Part shown: in pieces, positions 1 to 7,318 of the stretch | Layout: the number at the start of each line of letters is the position of its first letter | How positions within the stretch are numbered: position 1 is the first letter of the stretch | NCBI RefSeq assembly: GCF_946221465.1 | Contig: NZ_CAMJVP010000074.1 | Span: 1-13,362, forward strand | From: an uncultured Aeromicrobium sp. | GTDB taxonomy: Bacteria > Actinomycetota > Actinomycetes > Propionibacteriales > Nocardioidaceae | Reading direction: 5' to 3' | Length of the DNA: 13,362 nucleotides | The notes under the pieces: generated by a model | Told to the model about the DNA's origin: nothing | The model's input: only the letters and a program-made list of their open reading frames with translations | Database searches by the model: none | Program-made: the position numbers and the translations under genes

Positions 1-69
1 GGCCAGGGCCAGGAGGGCGCCGAGGTGACCGCGAGAGAACGCCCGCGCCGCGGACCGTGACCGCCGCAT
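1..69 (-). CDS. ABC transporter permease, N-terminus only (cut by window edge)
   Basis: Reading leftward, an ATG at 69-67 shares its A with the TGA stop of the ATPase gene (TGATG), and the frame stays open for 23 codons to the window edge. The visible peptide starts with arginine-rich residues (MRRSRSAARAF) and then turns hydrophobic (GALLALA), which fits the cytoplasmic N-terminus and first membrane helix of an FtsX/MacB-type permease. The 1-nt stop/start overlap indicates translational coupling to the ATPase, and MacB-type ATPases are normally followed by their permease. The permease assignment is inferred mainly from position, since too little protein is visible to show a domain. Confidence 0.6.
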   Translation of the reverse strand, partial: MRRSRSAARAFSRGHLGALLALA

Positions 70-800
70 CACCGGACCTCCACCACAGCGGCGGCGGGGA
101 CAGTCGCCGGTCCCGCCATCGAGGGGGCGGTGGTGAAGCGTCCATCAGCGAGGATGAGGGTGGCGTGCGCCCAGTGAGCGGCCCGCTGGTCGTGGGTGAC
201 CATCATGATGGTCTGGCCGAGATCATCGACGAGTTCACGCAGCAGCCCGAGCACATCGTCGGCCGTCGTGGCGTCGAGGGCGCCGGTGGGCTCGTCGGCG
301 AAGACGACGTCGGGGCGGGCCGCGAGCGCTCGGGCGATCGCGACGCGCTGCTGCTGTCCCCCGGACAGCTCGGCCGGACGGCGGTCCAGGAGCGGCCGCA
401 GGCCGATGCGGTCGATCACCTCGTCCCTCCACGTGGGGTCGCCCGTGTCGCCGGCCAGCCGCAACGGCAGCATGATGTTCTCAGCGACGTTCAACGACGG
501 CAGCAGGTTGTAGGACTGGAAGACGAAGCCGACTGCCTCACGCCGGACCAGCGTCCGGCGGGTCTCGTTGAGCCCGGAGACCTCCCGGCCACCGATGGCC
601 ACCTGCCCGGTCGTGGGGGTGTCGAGGCCGGCGGCCACCTGCAGCAGGGTGGATTTACCGGAGCCGGATGGACCCATGAGGGCCCAGAAAGCGCCGCGTG
701 GAACGCGCAGGCTCACATGGTCCAGAGCGCGGACGTGGCCGTAATTCTTGGTGACGTCGCGCAGCTCCAGCGCGAAGGTCGTCGGGAGGAAAAGGCTCAT
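69..800 (-). CDS. ABC transporter ATP-binding protein, MacB/LolD-like
   Basis: A 243-residue ABC ATPase, the usual length for a stand-alone nucleotide-binding subunit. All motifs are intact: Walker A GPSGSGKST (43-51), Q-loop Gln95, signature LSGGQ (145-149), Walker B VVFADEP (165-171) with Glu170, D-loop ALD (174-176) and switch His203. The pattern around Walker A and the PSLNVAENIMLPLRLAG stretch is typical of the MacB/LolD/BceA-like family, which powers FtsX-type permeases in export of antimicrobials or lipids or in envelope-stress sensing. It overlaps the downstream permease by one base and is divergent from a two-component system, a common arrangement for inducible drug or envelope-stress exporters. 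There is no Shine-Dalgarno before the ATG, but a TAACGT hexamer lies six bases upstream, so the mRNA may be leaderless. The substrate cannot be read from the sequence. Confidence 0.93.
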   Translation of the reverse strand: MSLFLPTTFALELRDVTKNYGHVRALDHVSLRVPRGAFWALMGPSGSGKSTLLQVAAGLDTPTTGQVAIGGREVSGLNETRRTLVRREAVGFVFQSYNLLPSLNVAENIMLPLRLAGDTGDPTWRDEVIDRIGLRPLLDRRPAELSGGQQQRVAIARALAARPDVVFADEPTGALDATTADDVLGLLRELVDDLGQTIMMVTHDQRAAHWAHATLILADGRFTTAPSMAGPATVPAAAVVEVR

Positions 801-806
801 GACTCG

Positions 807-812
807 ACGTTA
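807..812 (-). promoter_or_regulatory. Putative -10 of a leaderless promoter for the ABC operon
   Basis: On the minus strand the sequence reads TAACGT, six bases, then the ATG of the ATPase gene. TANNNT at this distance places transcription initiation at or within a base of the A of the ATG, the classic actinobacterial leaderless layout. The lack of a purine-rich ribosome binding site supports it. No good -35 hexamer is visible. Confidence 0.5.
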
Positions 813-857
813 GGAAGCCGCGGCGCTCCAGCCCATCCAGCCCACTGCCCGGTGGCA

Positions 858-875
858 GGTACAGGCTGCTGTACC
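858..875. promoter_or_regulatory. Inverted repeat, candidate response-regulator operator
   Basis: A perfect 7-bp inverted repeat, GGTACAG-GCTG-CTGTACC, lies in the gap between the divergent ABC and two-component operons. If the two leaderless starts are right, its centre (866.5) is about 43 bp upstream of the kinase start site and about 66 bp upstream of the ABC start site, close to common activator positions. NarL-family regulators bind such palindromes as dimers, so the neighbouring response regulator is the obvious candidate ligand. The palindrome is directly visible; its role is inferred. Confidence 0.5.
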
Positions 876-896
876 GACGACCGACAATTCGGGCGG

Positions 897-902
897 TAGC
901 GT
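897..902 (+). promoter_or_regulatory. Putative -10 of a leaderless promoter for the two-component operon
   Basis: TAGCGT is followed by seven bases and then an ATG at 910, matching the TANNNT-N6/7-start layout of leaderless actinobacterial mRNAs. If this is the -10 box, the in-frame GTG at 901 lies inside it and cannot be the start codon. No Shine-Dalgarno precedes either codon. Confidence 0.45.
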
Positions 903-909
903 GAACGCG

Positions 910-2172
910 ATGGACAGCGACCCGAGGACCACGAAACCCGCGACACGCGGCCGATGGTCCGATCGGCTGCGCGCAGTGCTGCGCGATACCGGATTCGCCG
1001 CATGGGGTGCGGGCACCGGTCTGCTGGCGCTCCTCTCCTGGCCCGTCGCGATCATCGCCGCTGTGCTGTGGTTCCTGCGCCTGGAGCGCCCCACCCTCCC
1101 GGCGGCGCTGGCATCGCTGCGGTGGCTCACCGATCTGGAACGAGCCCGTCTTCGCCGTTTGGGGCATCGCATCGACGAGCCGGCACGCGACGACGGGAAC
1201 CCGGTCGAGCAGGTTGTCGATCCGGTCACCCGTCGTGAGCTCGGCTGGATGATGATCCACGGGAGCGTCGGCCTGTTTCTGGGCGCGGTCGTCCTCCAAC
1301 TGCTGCTGGCCGGGCTGCACGACCTCACCTACCCGCTGTGGTGGGACCGGCTCGGCCCAGGTGCCCCGGACTCGCTGACCGGACTGGTGCCCCTCAATCC
1401 GATCCAGCGGGCGCGGTGGGGGCCGCTCATCGGAGCGGCAGCCTTGGTGCTCTGGTTCGCGGGAACGCCGCTGCTGCTGCGGTGGCAGGCGCGCAGCGGT
1501 CTCGTCCTGCTCGGGCCCGCGCCCGGCGCCGATCTGTCTCGCCGCGTTGCCGAGCTGACCGCCACGCGTGCCGCGGCGCTCGACGCCCACGCCGTCGAGC
1601 TTCGCCGGATCGAGCGCGCCTTGCACGACGGTGCGCAGAACCGCATGGTCGGTGCCGCCGTCCTCATCGGTGCCGCCCGGCGGGAAGTCTCGCGCGACCC
1701 GGTTCGGGCGGACGAGATCCTGGCGCGAGCGCAGGAGACCACCGAGCAGGCCCTGGCCGACCTGCGTGCGGTGGTCCGCTCGATCCTTCCGCCGGTACTG
1801 GAGAACCGCGGCCTCGCGGGCGCACTCAGCGCCTTGGTCGCCGACTGCCCCGTGCCGACCGCCCTCACCATCGACGCTCCGGTCCGCAGCCCGGTCAGCG
1901 TGGAGGCGACCGCCTACTTCGTGGTGGCCGAGTCGTTGACGAACATCACCCGGCACAGCGGCGCGGATCGTGCTGAGGTCGAGGTCCGTCGTGAGCCCGG
2001 GTTCTTGCGGGTGCGGGTCGCCGACAACGGCCGGGGAGGAGCCGATCCGGCGAAGGGGACGGGATTGGCCGGAATCGTGCGCCGGGTCGAGGCACTCGAC
2101 GGCGAGGCGGTGCTCACCAGCCCGCCCGGCGGAGGGACCGAGCTGGAGGTCATACTGCCGTGCGGATCGTGA
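910..2172 (+). CDS. Sensor histidine kinase, HisKA_3 (NarX/DesK-like) family
   Basis: A 420-residue membrane kinase counted from the ATG at 910; a GTG at 901 would add three residues but sits in the probable -10 box. Hydrophobic segments lie at about 29-56, 113-139 and 170-190 with no large extracytoplasmic domain. The N-terminal part resembles the 'putative sensor' module seen in many actinobacterial kinases, suggesting signals sensed in or at the membrane. The dimerisation/phosphoacceptor motif ERALHDGAQNRMV carries His239. The ATPase domain shows an N-box (ESLTNITRH, Asn345), G1 box DNGRGG (372-377) and G2 box GTGLAG (383-388). It should phosphorylate the response regulator encoded immediately downstream, whose start overlaps this gene by 13 bp. 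Divergent linkage to an ABC exporter suggests that it senses the exporter's substrate or the envelope damage that substrate causes; this is inference. Confidence 0.92.
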   Translation: MDSDPRTTKPATRGRWSDRLRAVLRDTGFAAWGAGTGLLALLSWPVAIIAAVLWFLRLERPTLPAALASLRWLTDLERARLRRLGHRIDEPARDDGNPVEQVVDPVTRRELGWMMIHGSVGLFLGAVVLQLLLAGLHDLTYPLWWDRLGPGAPDSLTGLVPLNPIQRARWGPLIGAAALVLWFAGTPLLLRWQARSGLVLLGPAPGADLSRRVAELTATRAAALDAHAVELRRIERALHDGAQNRMVGAAVLIGAARREVSRDPVRADEILARAQETTEQALADLRAVVRSILPPVLENRGLAGALSALVADCPVPTALTIDAPVRSPVSVEATAYFVVAESLTNITRHSGADRAEVEVRREPGFLRVRVADNGRGGADPAKGTGLAGIVRRVEALDGEAVLTSPPGGGTELEVILPCGS

Positions 2173-2807
2173 TCGCCGAGGACGACACCCTGCTTCGTGA
2201 AGGCTTGAGCCTGCTGCTCGCCGGCGAAGGGTTCGACGTCGTCGCCGCCACGGGTGACCCCGACTCCTTCTTCAGCGCGGTCACCGAGCACCGCCCCGAC
2301 CTCGCGGTGGTCGATGTGCGCATGCCCCCGACGCACACCGACGAGGGCATCCGGGCGGCCGTCGCGGCACGCCGTGCGCACCCCGAGCTCGCTGTGCTCG
2401 TGCTCTCGGCCTACGTCGAACAGAGCTTTGCGACCGACCTGCTCGCTGACGGCGCCGATCGTGTCGGCTATCTGCTGAAGGAGCGGGTCGGCCGCGTCGA
2501 CGGATTCGTCGACGCGCTGCATCGGGTGGCGGACGGCGGCACCGCGATCGACCCGGAGGTCGTCGCCCAGCTCTTCGCGCAGAAGCGGGCGGGCGATCCG
2601 CTCGAGCGACTGACCGTGCGCGAGCGCGAAGTGCTCTCCTTGATGGCGGAGGGACTGGGCAATCAGGCGATCGGGCAGCGCCTGCACATCACTGCCAACG
2701 CGGTGCACAAGCACATCCGCAACATCTTCATGAAGCTCGACCTGACGCCCGACGACCTCAGTGACCGACGGGTCGCCGCGGTCTTGCGGTACCTCGACGG
2801 ACGCTGA
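2160..2807 (+). CDS. Response regulator, NarL/FixJ (LuxR-HTH) family
   Basis: A 215-residue two-domain regulator. The receiver domain has acidic-pocket residues Glu7, Asp8 and Asp9, phosphoacceptor Asp52 (VVDVRMP), Ser83 at the usual Thr/Ser position and the conserved Lys107 (YLLKE). The C-terminal LuxR-type HTH begins at LTVREREVL (151-159), with a recognition helix near 179-190 (ANAVHKHIRNIF). The GTG start lies inside the 3' end of the kinase gene with a 13-bp overlap, so the two are translated from one mRNA and form a cognate pair. The likely target is the palindrome in the divergent promoter region upstream of the kinase, giving control of both the two-component operon and the ABC exporter. 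The gene ends just before a strong bidirectional hairpin. Confidence 0.94.
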   Translation: MRIVIAEDDTLLREGLSLLLAGEGFDVVAATGDPDSFFSAVTEHRPDLAVVDVRMPPTHTDEGIRAAVAARRAHPELAVLVLSAYVEQSFATDLLADGADRVGYLLKERVGRVDGFVDALHRVADGGTAIDPEVVAQLFAQKRAGDPLERLTVREREVLSLMAEGLGNQAIGQRLHITANAVHKHIRNIFMKLDLTPDDLSDRRVAAVLRYLDGR

Positions 2808-2812
2808 CCCCA

Positions 2813-2857
2813 TGCAGAGGTGGGCCCGGGCGCAGAACGCCCGGGCCCACCTCTGCA
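2813..2857. terminator. Bidirectional intrinsic-type terminator hairpin
   Basis: Two perfectly complementary 20-base arms (2813-2832 and 2838-2857) flank a 5-base loop (CAGAA). The stem is very GC-rich and sits exactly between two convergent genes, beginning 5 bp after the response-regulator stop and ending 6 bp before the helicase stop. No T-tract follows on either side, as is common for terminators in high-GC actinobacteria. Its symmetry and placement indicate that it ends transcription from both sides. Confidence 0.85.
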
Positions 2858-2863
2858 CATGAG

Positions 2864-4186
2864 TCAGCTCGCGCTGGCGGCGGCCGGACGACGCCGGCGG
2901 TTGCGATTGCGGTTGCGGTTGTTCCCACGCTGGCCGTTCGAGCCGGAGGGGTTGGAGCCCGACGGTCGGTTCGAGCGGGTCGGACGGTCCGCGGGCGCCT
3001 CGACGCCGGCTCCCGACAGCGCGTCAGCTGTCATCGGCGACGGAGCAGTACGGGCATCGTGATGACGTGCCTCGACGCCCGCCTTGCGTTGCAGCGTGAC
3101 GACCGCCCGCACACCCTCGGGCGTGGTCATCGTGATGACGGTGCCCTTCTGACCCGCACGGGCGGTGCGCCCCGAACGGTGCAGGTACGCCTTGTGCTCG
3201 GCCGGGGCGTCGTAGTGGACGACGAGTCCGATGCCGTCGACGTGAATGCCGCGAGCGGCCACATCCGTGGCAACGATCACGTCCGCGTCGCCGCGCGTGA
3301 ACTTGGCCAGATTGCGCTCGCGACGTCGCTGATCAAGGTCACCGTGCAGGTCGACCGACTCGACGCCCTTCGCGGTGAGCTGCCGCGCCACACGGGACGC
3401 GCCGCGGCGGGTCCGGGTGAACACGATGCTGCGCGGGTTGGCCTCCATCAGCGCAAGCAGCGCCTCGGCGCGTGTGTCGGGCGTGGCGACCAGCACGTGG
3501 TGCTCCATCGTCGCCGGCTTGCCCTGCAGGTCGTCGAGCTCATGGCGGCTGTGTCGCGGCAGGTGACGTTGCACCAGCCGGTCGACGTCACCGTCGAGGG
3601 TCGCCGACAGCAGCAGACGCTGACTCTCGCGCGGGGTCTTGGCCAGCAGCGCGTCTACCGGCTTGTAGAAGCCGAGGTCACACAGGTGGTCGGCCTCGTC
3701 GAGCACGGTGATCTCGGTGCCGTCGAGGGTCAGGACGCCGCGGTCGAGCAGGTCACCGAGCCGGCCGGGCGTCGCGATGAGGACGTCGACCGGACGCGAC
3801 AGATCGCGGATCTGCCGGTTGATCGGGACGCCGCCGTAGACGGCGAGCACACGCAGACCCAGCGAGGCCGCAAGCGGTTCCAGCACCGTACGGACCTGGG
3901 TGGCGAGCTCGCGGGTGGGCAAGATGATGAGGCCGCGCGGACGGCCGCGACGGCTCGTGCCGCCGGCGAGCCGCGCGAGCACCGGCAGACCGAAGGCCAG
4001 GGTCTTGCCCGAGCCGGTGCGAGCGCGACCGAGGACGTTGCGGCCCTCCATCGCATCGGGGACGACCGCGGACTGCACCGCGGTGGGGGACACGATCTGC
4101 TGACGGGCCAGCGCCTCAACGAGGGCGGTCGGCAGATCAAGGGTGGAGAAGGACGGCAGCATGGTGCTGCCAGAAGGCTGATTCAC
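2864..4186 (-). CDS. DEAD-box ATP-dependent RNA helicase (RhlE-like)
   Basis: A 440-residue superfamily 2 RNA helicase with every core motif: Q-motif region PTAVQ (34-38), motif I ARTGSGKT (55-62), Ia PTRELA (90-95), Ib TPGR (139-142), II DEAD (163-166), III SAT (194-196), IV IVFTRTR (254-260), V ATDVAARGI (306-314) and VI HRSGRTARAG (336-345). It should unwind short RNA duplexes in ribosome assembly or mRNA turnover. After about residue 370 comes a low-complexity tail rich in Ser, Pro, Asn, Gly and Arg ending in alternating Arg-Asn and an Arg run, probably an RNA-binding tether. The GTG at 4186 has a GAGAG about eight bases upstream and is preferred; an ATG eight codons in is an alternative. 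It is the last gene of the leftward series and ends at the bidirectional hairpin. Confidence 0.93.
   Translation of the reverse strand: MNQPSGSTMLPSFSTLDLPTALVEALARQQIVSPTAVQSAVVPDAMEGRNVLGRARTGSGKTLAFGLPVLARLAGGTSRRGRPRGLIILPTRELATQVRTVLEPLAASLGLRVLAVYGGVPINRQIRDLSRPVDVLIATPGRLGDLLDRGVLTLDGTEITVLDEADHLCDLGFYKPVDALLAKTPRESQRLLLSATLDGDVDRLVQRHLPRHSRHELDDLQGKPATMEHHVLVATPDTRAEALLALMEANPRSIVFTRTRRGASRVARQLTAKGVESVDLHGDLDQRRRERNLAKFTRGDADVIVATDVAARGIHVDGIGLVVHYDAPAEHKAYLHRSGRTARAGQKGTVITMTTPEGVRAVVTLQRKAGVEARHHDARTAPSPMTADALSGAGVEAPADRPTRSNRPSGSNPSGSNGQRGNNRNRNRNRRRRPAAASAS
2897..2920. repeat. Hexanucleotide tandem repeat inside the helicase tail
   Basis: Four tandem hexamers of the type GCGGTT (the second is GCGATT) encode, on the minus strand, the alternating Asn-Arg part of the helicase C-terminus. 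Because the unit is six bases, gain or loss of copies would change tail length without a frameshift. Confidence 0.7.
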
Positions 4187-4293
4187 AGAACTCTCAGACG
4201 GTACGGATGCCCGCTACCAAGTCACGCAGGATTGCGCGTGTCGTCGGGCCGAGCGTCGGCTGCGCTGATGCGGCAGCGCGCTCGTTCTCCTCC

Positions 4294-4299
4294 ACCCTA
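4294..4299 (-). promoter_or_regulatory. Weak candidate -10 upstream of the helicase gene
   Basis: The 160-bp gap between the GNAT-like gene and the helicase gene contains a TAGGGT (TANNNT) hexamer on the minus strand. It would give a 5' leader of about 100 nt. A 10-bp palindrome GGTCCGGACC (4302-4311) lies just upstream. No convincing -35 or open reading frame is seen in this gap. Confidence 0.25.
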
Positions 4300-4346
4300 C
4301 CGGTCCGGACCATGTTTCGCCGAATTGGTGAGCAGTGGCACAACGC

Positions 4347-4625
4347 TCAGGCGACGAGGTCGGCATACTCGGTGTGTTTGGTGAGGAACCGCTTGACGTA
4401 GGGACAGGTCGGTGTGATCTGCTGACCGCGCGAGCGGATGTCCTCGAGGGCGGCGGTGACGAGCTGGCTGGCCAGTCCCTGGCCCTCGAACTCCTCACGC
4501 ACCTCGGTGTGCGAGAGGACGAGGACGCCGTCGCGCGGTTCGGCGACGACGAAGCCGGCGAGCTCGCCGTCGACGCGCATCTCGTAGCGGTTCTCGTCAG
4601 CGTTGTGGATGACCTCGGTGCTCAT
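4347..4625 (-). CDS. Small GNAT-like N-acetyltransferase, YjdJ/COG2388 type
   Basis: A 92-residue protein matching the short single-domain GNAT-like family (YjdJ type). It contains an acyl-CoA-binding-loop-like segment EFEGQGLASQLV (about 45-56), a following helix (AALEDIRSRGQQ) and the family's C-terminal pattern TPTCPYVKRFLTKHTEYADL (71-90). The N-terminal strand pattern (NRYEMRVDGELAGFV) is also typical. Members are presumed acyl-CoA-dependent acetyltransferases, but their substrates are generally unknown. The ATG at 4625 is chosen because AGGTG lies about six bases upstream and the protein then begins where the family does; the frame is open further upstream, but that would overlap purQ. 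It lies between purQ and the helicase gene in the same direction, with no obvious functional link to either. Confidence 0.85.
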   Translation of the reverse strand: MSTEVIHNADENRYEMRVDGELAGFVVAEPRDGVLVLSHTEVREEFEGQGLASQLVTAALEDIRSRGQQITPTCPYVKRFLTKHTEYADLVA

Positions 4626-4717
4626 GCCGTCACCTGCCGACGAAGCCCACGATATGCAGGTGCCGGCATGACACCGCACTGATGATTCACTCGCTGTCGC
4701 TCGCTCATGCCGCCAGG

Positions 4718-5382
<665 letters not shown>

Positions 5383-5386
<4 letters not shown>

Positions 5387-5625
5387 GCGTCCACCCGCAC
5401 GGTGAAGTCCTCGATGACGGGGTTGGACAGGAGGGTCTCGGCGATGCGGTGCACCTCGGCGAGGGACTCGTCGTCGAGGTCCGGGACCTCCAGCTCGAAA
5501 CGCTTGCCCTGACGGACGTCGGTGACGGCGGTGAAGCCGAGCCGTGGCAGGGCGCCGTGCACAGCCTTGCCCTGGGGGTCGAGGATCTCTGGCTTGGGCA
5601 TGACATCGACGATGACGCGGGCCAC
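5383..5625 (-). CDS. purS: Phosphoribosylformylglycinamidine synthase subunit PurS
   Basis: An 80-residue protein of the PurS family, which forms a small dimer bridging PurQ and PurL and allows ammonia transfer in FGAM synthase. The N-terminal strand ARVIVDVMPKPEILDPQGKAV and the later stretch VRQGKRFELEV are characteristic, as is the length (about 80 residues). The start is GTG at 5625 with AGGAG about seven bases upstream. It overlaps purQ by 4 bp, the normal arrangement of these subunits. Confidence 0.96.
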
Positions 5626-5662
5626 GGGCGCTCCTGGAACGACGGACGGGGTGACGGTCCTG

Positions 5663-5668
5663 AGTCTA
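5663..5668 (-). promoter_or_regulatory. Candidate -10 for purSQ
   Basis: In the 73-bp gap between the acyl-CoA ligase stop and purS the minus strand reads TAGACT, a TANNNT hexamer, giving a leader of roughly 30 nt ending in a good ribosome binding site. The same hexamer occurs upstream of purA. No -35 consensus is seen, so this is a weak call. Confidence 0.3.
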
Positions 5669-5698
5669 ACGACCGCCGCCCCGCCGCCGCGCAGCAGA

Positions 5699-7252
5699 TC
5701 AGCGCAGCTCGCGCTTGAGGATCTTGCCCGTCGACGTCATCGGCAGTTCGTCGCGGAACTCCACGATGCGCGGATACTTGTACGCCGCGAACTGCTCCTT
5801 GCCCCACGCGATGAGTTCGTCCTCGGTGATCTCGGCGCCGGGTGTCTTGACGACGACGGCCTTGATCTCCTCGCCATGCGACTCATGCGGCACCCCGATG
5901 ACCGCGACCAGCGAGACCGCCGGGTGGGTCATGAGGACCTCCTCGATCTCGCGGGGATACACATTGTATCCGCCGCGGATGATCATGTCCTTGCTGCGGT
6001 CGACGATGAAGTAGTAGCCGTTCTCGTCCTTACGGGCAAGGTCGCCGGTGCGGAACCACTCACCGCGGATCGCCTCGGCGGTGGCGGCCGGACGCTTGTA
6101 GTAACCCTTCATGATGCCGTGACCCTTGATTGCGATCTCGCCGATGGCCTCGGGGTCGTCGGGGATCTCGTTCCAGTCGTTGTCGATGAGCTTCATCTCG
6201 ACGCCCTTGACCGGCTTGCCGATCGAGCCGACGACGGGAGGCTGGCCCCACGGCGAGAACGAGGCCACCGGCGAGGTCTCGGACAGGCCGTAACCCTCGA
6301 GGATCGTGACGCCGAACTTCTCGGCGAACTGGCGGTGGATGTCGGCCGGAAGCGCGGCGCCACCGGCGGCGGCCACGCGCAGGTTCGCGGCGATCTGCGC
6401 GACGTCGACGGTCTCGTCGAGCGCCCCGAGCAGGCCCCAATACATTGTCGGCACGCCGGCGAAGAACGTGACCTTCTCCTTGAGCAGCAGGTCGATGGCC
6501 GCTTTGGCCTCGAACCGCGGCAGCATCACCATCGTGCCGCCGTACAGCAGGCAGCCGTTCTGGATGACGCTCTGTCCGAAGATGTGGAACAGCGGCAGCA
6601 CCGCTAGGTAGGTGTCGGGGTTGTTCTCGTCGGCCTCGAACAGGGACTCGCCGAGAGCCGCGTTGTCGTACAGGTTGCGGTGCCGCAGCTCGGCGCCCTT
6701 GGGCTGTCCGGTGGTGCCGGAGGTGTAGAGGATGACTGCGGTGTCCTCGTCGTCGCGCTCGACGGTGTCGAAGGTTGGCGGCTGCTCGGACACGAGGGGT
6801 GCGTAATACTCGGGGCCCTCCAGCGGGGCGGGTGCGGCCGAGTCGAGCTTGATGAGGAAGAAGTCCTTGACGTCCTCGACCTGATTGAAGCCCTCCCAGG
6901 CGTTGTCGCCGATCGGGACACCGGGCGCCCCCTCGAAGGCGATGTAGGCCTTGGCGTCCGAATCGTCCAGATGGTAGGCGATCTCGCGGGCGGTGAGCAG
7001 GATGTTGAGCGGCACGACGGTGGCACCGGCTTTGAGGATGCCGAAGTAGACGATCGGGAAGTACGGCAGGTTCGGGATCGACACCGCGACCTTGTCGCCG
7101 GGCTGGATGCCCCGGGAGACCAGCAGGTTCGCGACCTGGTTGGCGGCGGCGTTCAGCTGCGCATAGCTGAGGCGGGTGTCCCCGAAGACGACGGCGGTGC
7201 GGTCGGGGTACTTGGCGGTCGAGTCCTCGAGGATGCGGGCGAGGTTGGCCAC
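5699..7252 (-). CDS. Acyl-CoA synthetase / long-chain fatty-acid-CoA ligase (FadD-like)
   Basis: A 517-residue member of the ANL adenylating superfamily. It should activate a fatty or other carboxylic acid to acyl-AMP and then to acyl-CoA. The P-loop-like motif YTSGTTGQPKG is at 176-186, the A5 motif YGLSET at 321-326, the A7 motif RTGD at 401-404, the hinge region DRSKDMIIRGGYNVYPREIEE at about 418-438, and the catalytic lysine is Lys510 in STGKILKRELR. Closest in feel to medium/long-chain FadD enzymes; chain length and substrate cannot be read. GTG at 7252 is preceded by GGGAG about eight bases upstream. It sits between purC and purS although it is not a purine gene, and its upstream gap has its own -10-like box and palindrome, suggesting separate control. 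Confidence 0.94.
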   Translation of the reverse strand: MANLARILEDSTAKYPDRTAVVFGDTRLSYAQLNAAANQVANLLVSRGIQPGDKVAVSIPNLPYFPIVYFGILKAGATVVPLNILLTAREIAYHLDDSDAKAYIAFEGAPGVPIGDNAWEGFNQVEDVKDFFLIKLDSAAPAPLEGPEYYAPLVSEQPPTFDTVERDDEDTAVILYTSGTTGQPKGAELRHRNLYDNAALGESLFEADENNPDTYLAVLPLFHIFGQSVIQNGCLLYGGTMVMLPRFEAKAAIDLLLKEKVTFFAGVPTMYWGLLGALDETVDVAQIAANLRVAAAGGAALPADIHRQFAEKFGVTILEGYGLSETSPVASFSPWGQPPVVGSIGKPVKGVEMKLIDNDWNEIPDDPEAIGEIAIKGHGIMKGYYKRPAATAEAIRGEWFRTGDLARKDENGYYFIVDRSKDMIIRGGYNVYPREIEEVLMTHPAVSLVAVIGVPHESHGEEIKAVVVKTPGAEITEDELIAWGKEQFAAYKYPRIVEFRDELPMTSTGKILKRELR

Positions 7253-7281
7253 GGCGGTTTCTCCCTTGTGTGTGATGACGG

Positions 7282-7298
7282 TGACACCGACGGTGTCA
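7282..7298. promoter_or_regulatory. Palindromic operator candidate upstream of the acyl-CoA ligase gene
   Basis: A perfect 8-bp inverted repeat around one central base, TGACACCG-A-CGGTGTCA. It lies between a TACAGT -10-like box and the ribosome binding site, so it would cover roughly +1 to +16 of the transcript, a position suited to a repressor. The size and symmetry fit TetR-type regulators that often control actinobacterial fatty-acid genes, but no regulator gene is present in the window and the protein is unknown. Confidence 0.5.
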
Positions 7299-7303
7299 GG
7301 ATC

Positions 7304-7309
7304 ACTGTA
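7304..7309 (-). promoter_or_regulatory. Candidate -10 for the acyl-CoA ligase gene
   Basis: TACAGT on the minus strand matches TANNNT and is followed at once by the 17-bp palindrome. The -35 region would fall inside the end of purC. Supported only by the hexamer and the palindrome position. Confidence 0.35.
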
Positions 7310-7318
7310 ACCGGCGTC

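Noticed and set aside
655..1956. 433-codon minus-strand open frame opposite the sensor kinase
   Set aside because: The kinase on the plus strand has all catalytic boxes; the antisense peptide has no domain.
3059..4384. 441-codon open frame on the plus strand opposite the helicase gene
   Set aside because: It is antisense to a helicase with every motif intact, and its translation is low-complexity Arg/Gly/Val/Asp-rich with no recognisable domain. Such frames are expected in GC-rich DNA.
4622..4708. 28-codon minus-strand open frame in the purQ-GNAT spacer whose stop overlaps the GNAT start (ATGA)
   Set aside because: The overlap is suggestive of coupling, but there is no ribosome binding site, the peptide is not recognisable and the DNA looks like a simple purine-rich repeat. 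It is worth revisiting only if conserved.
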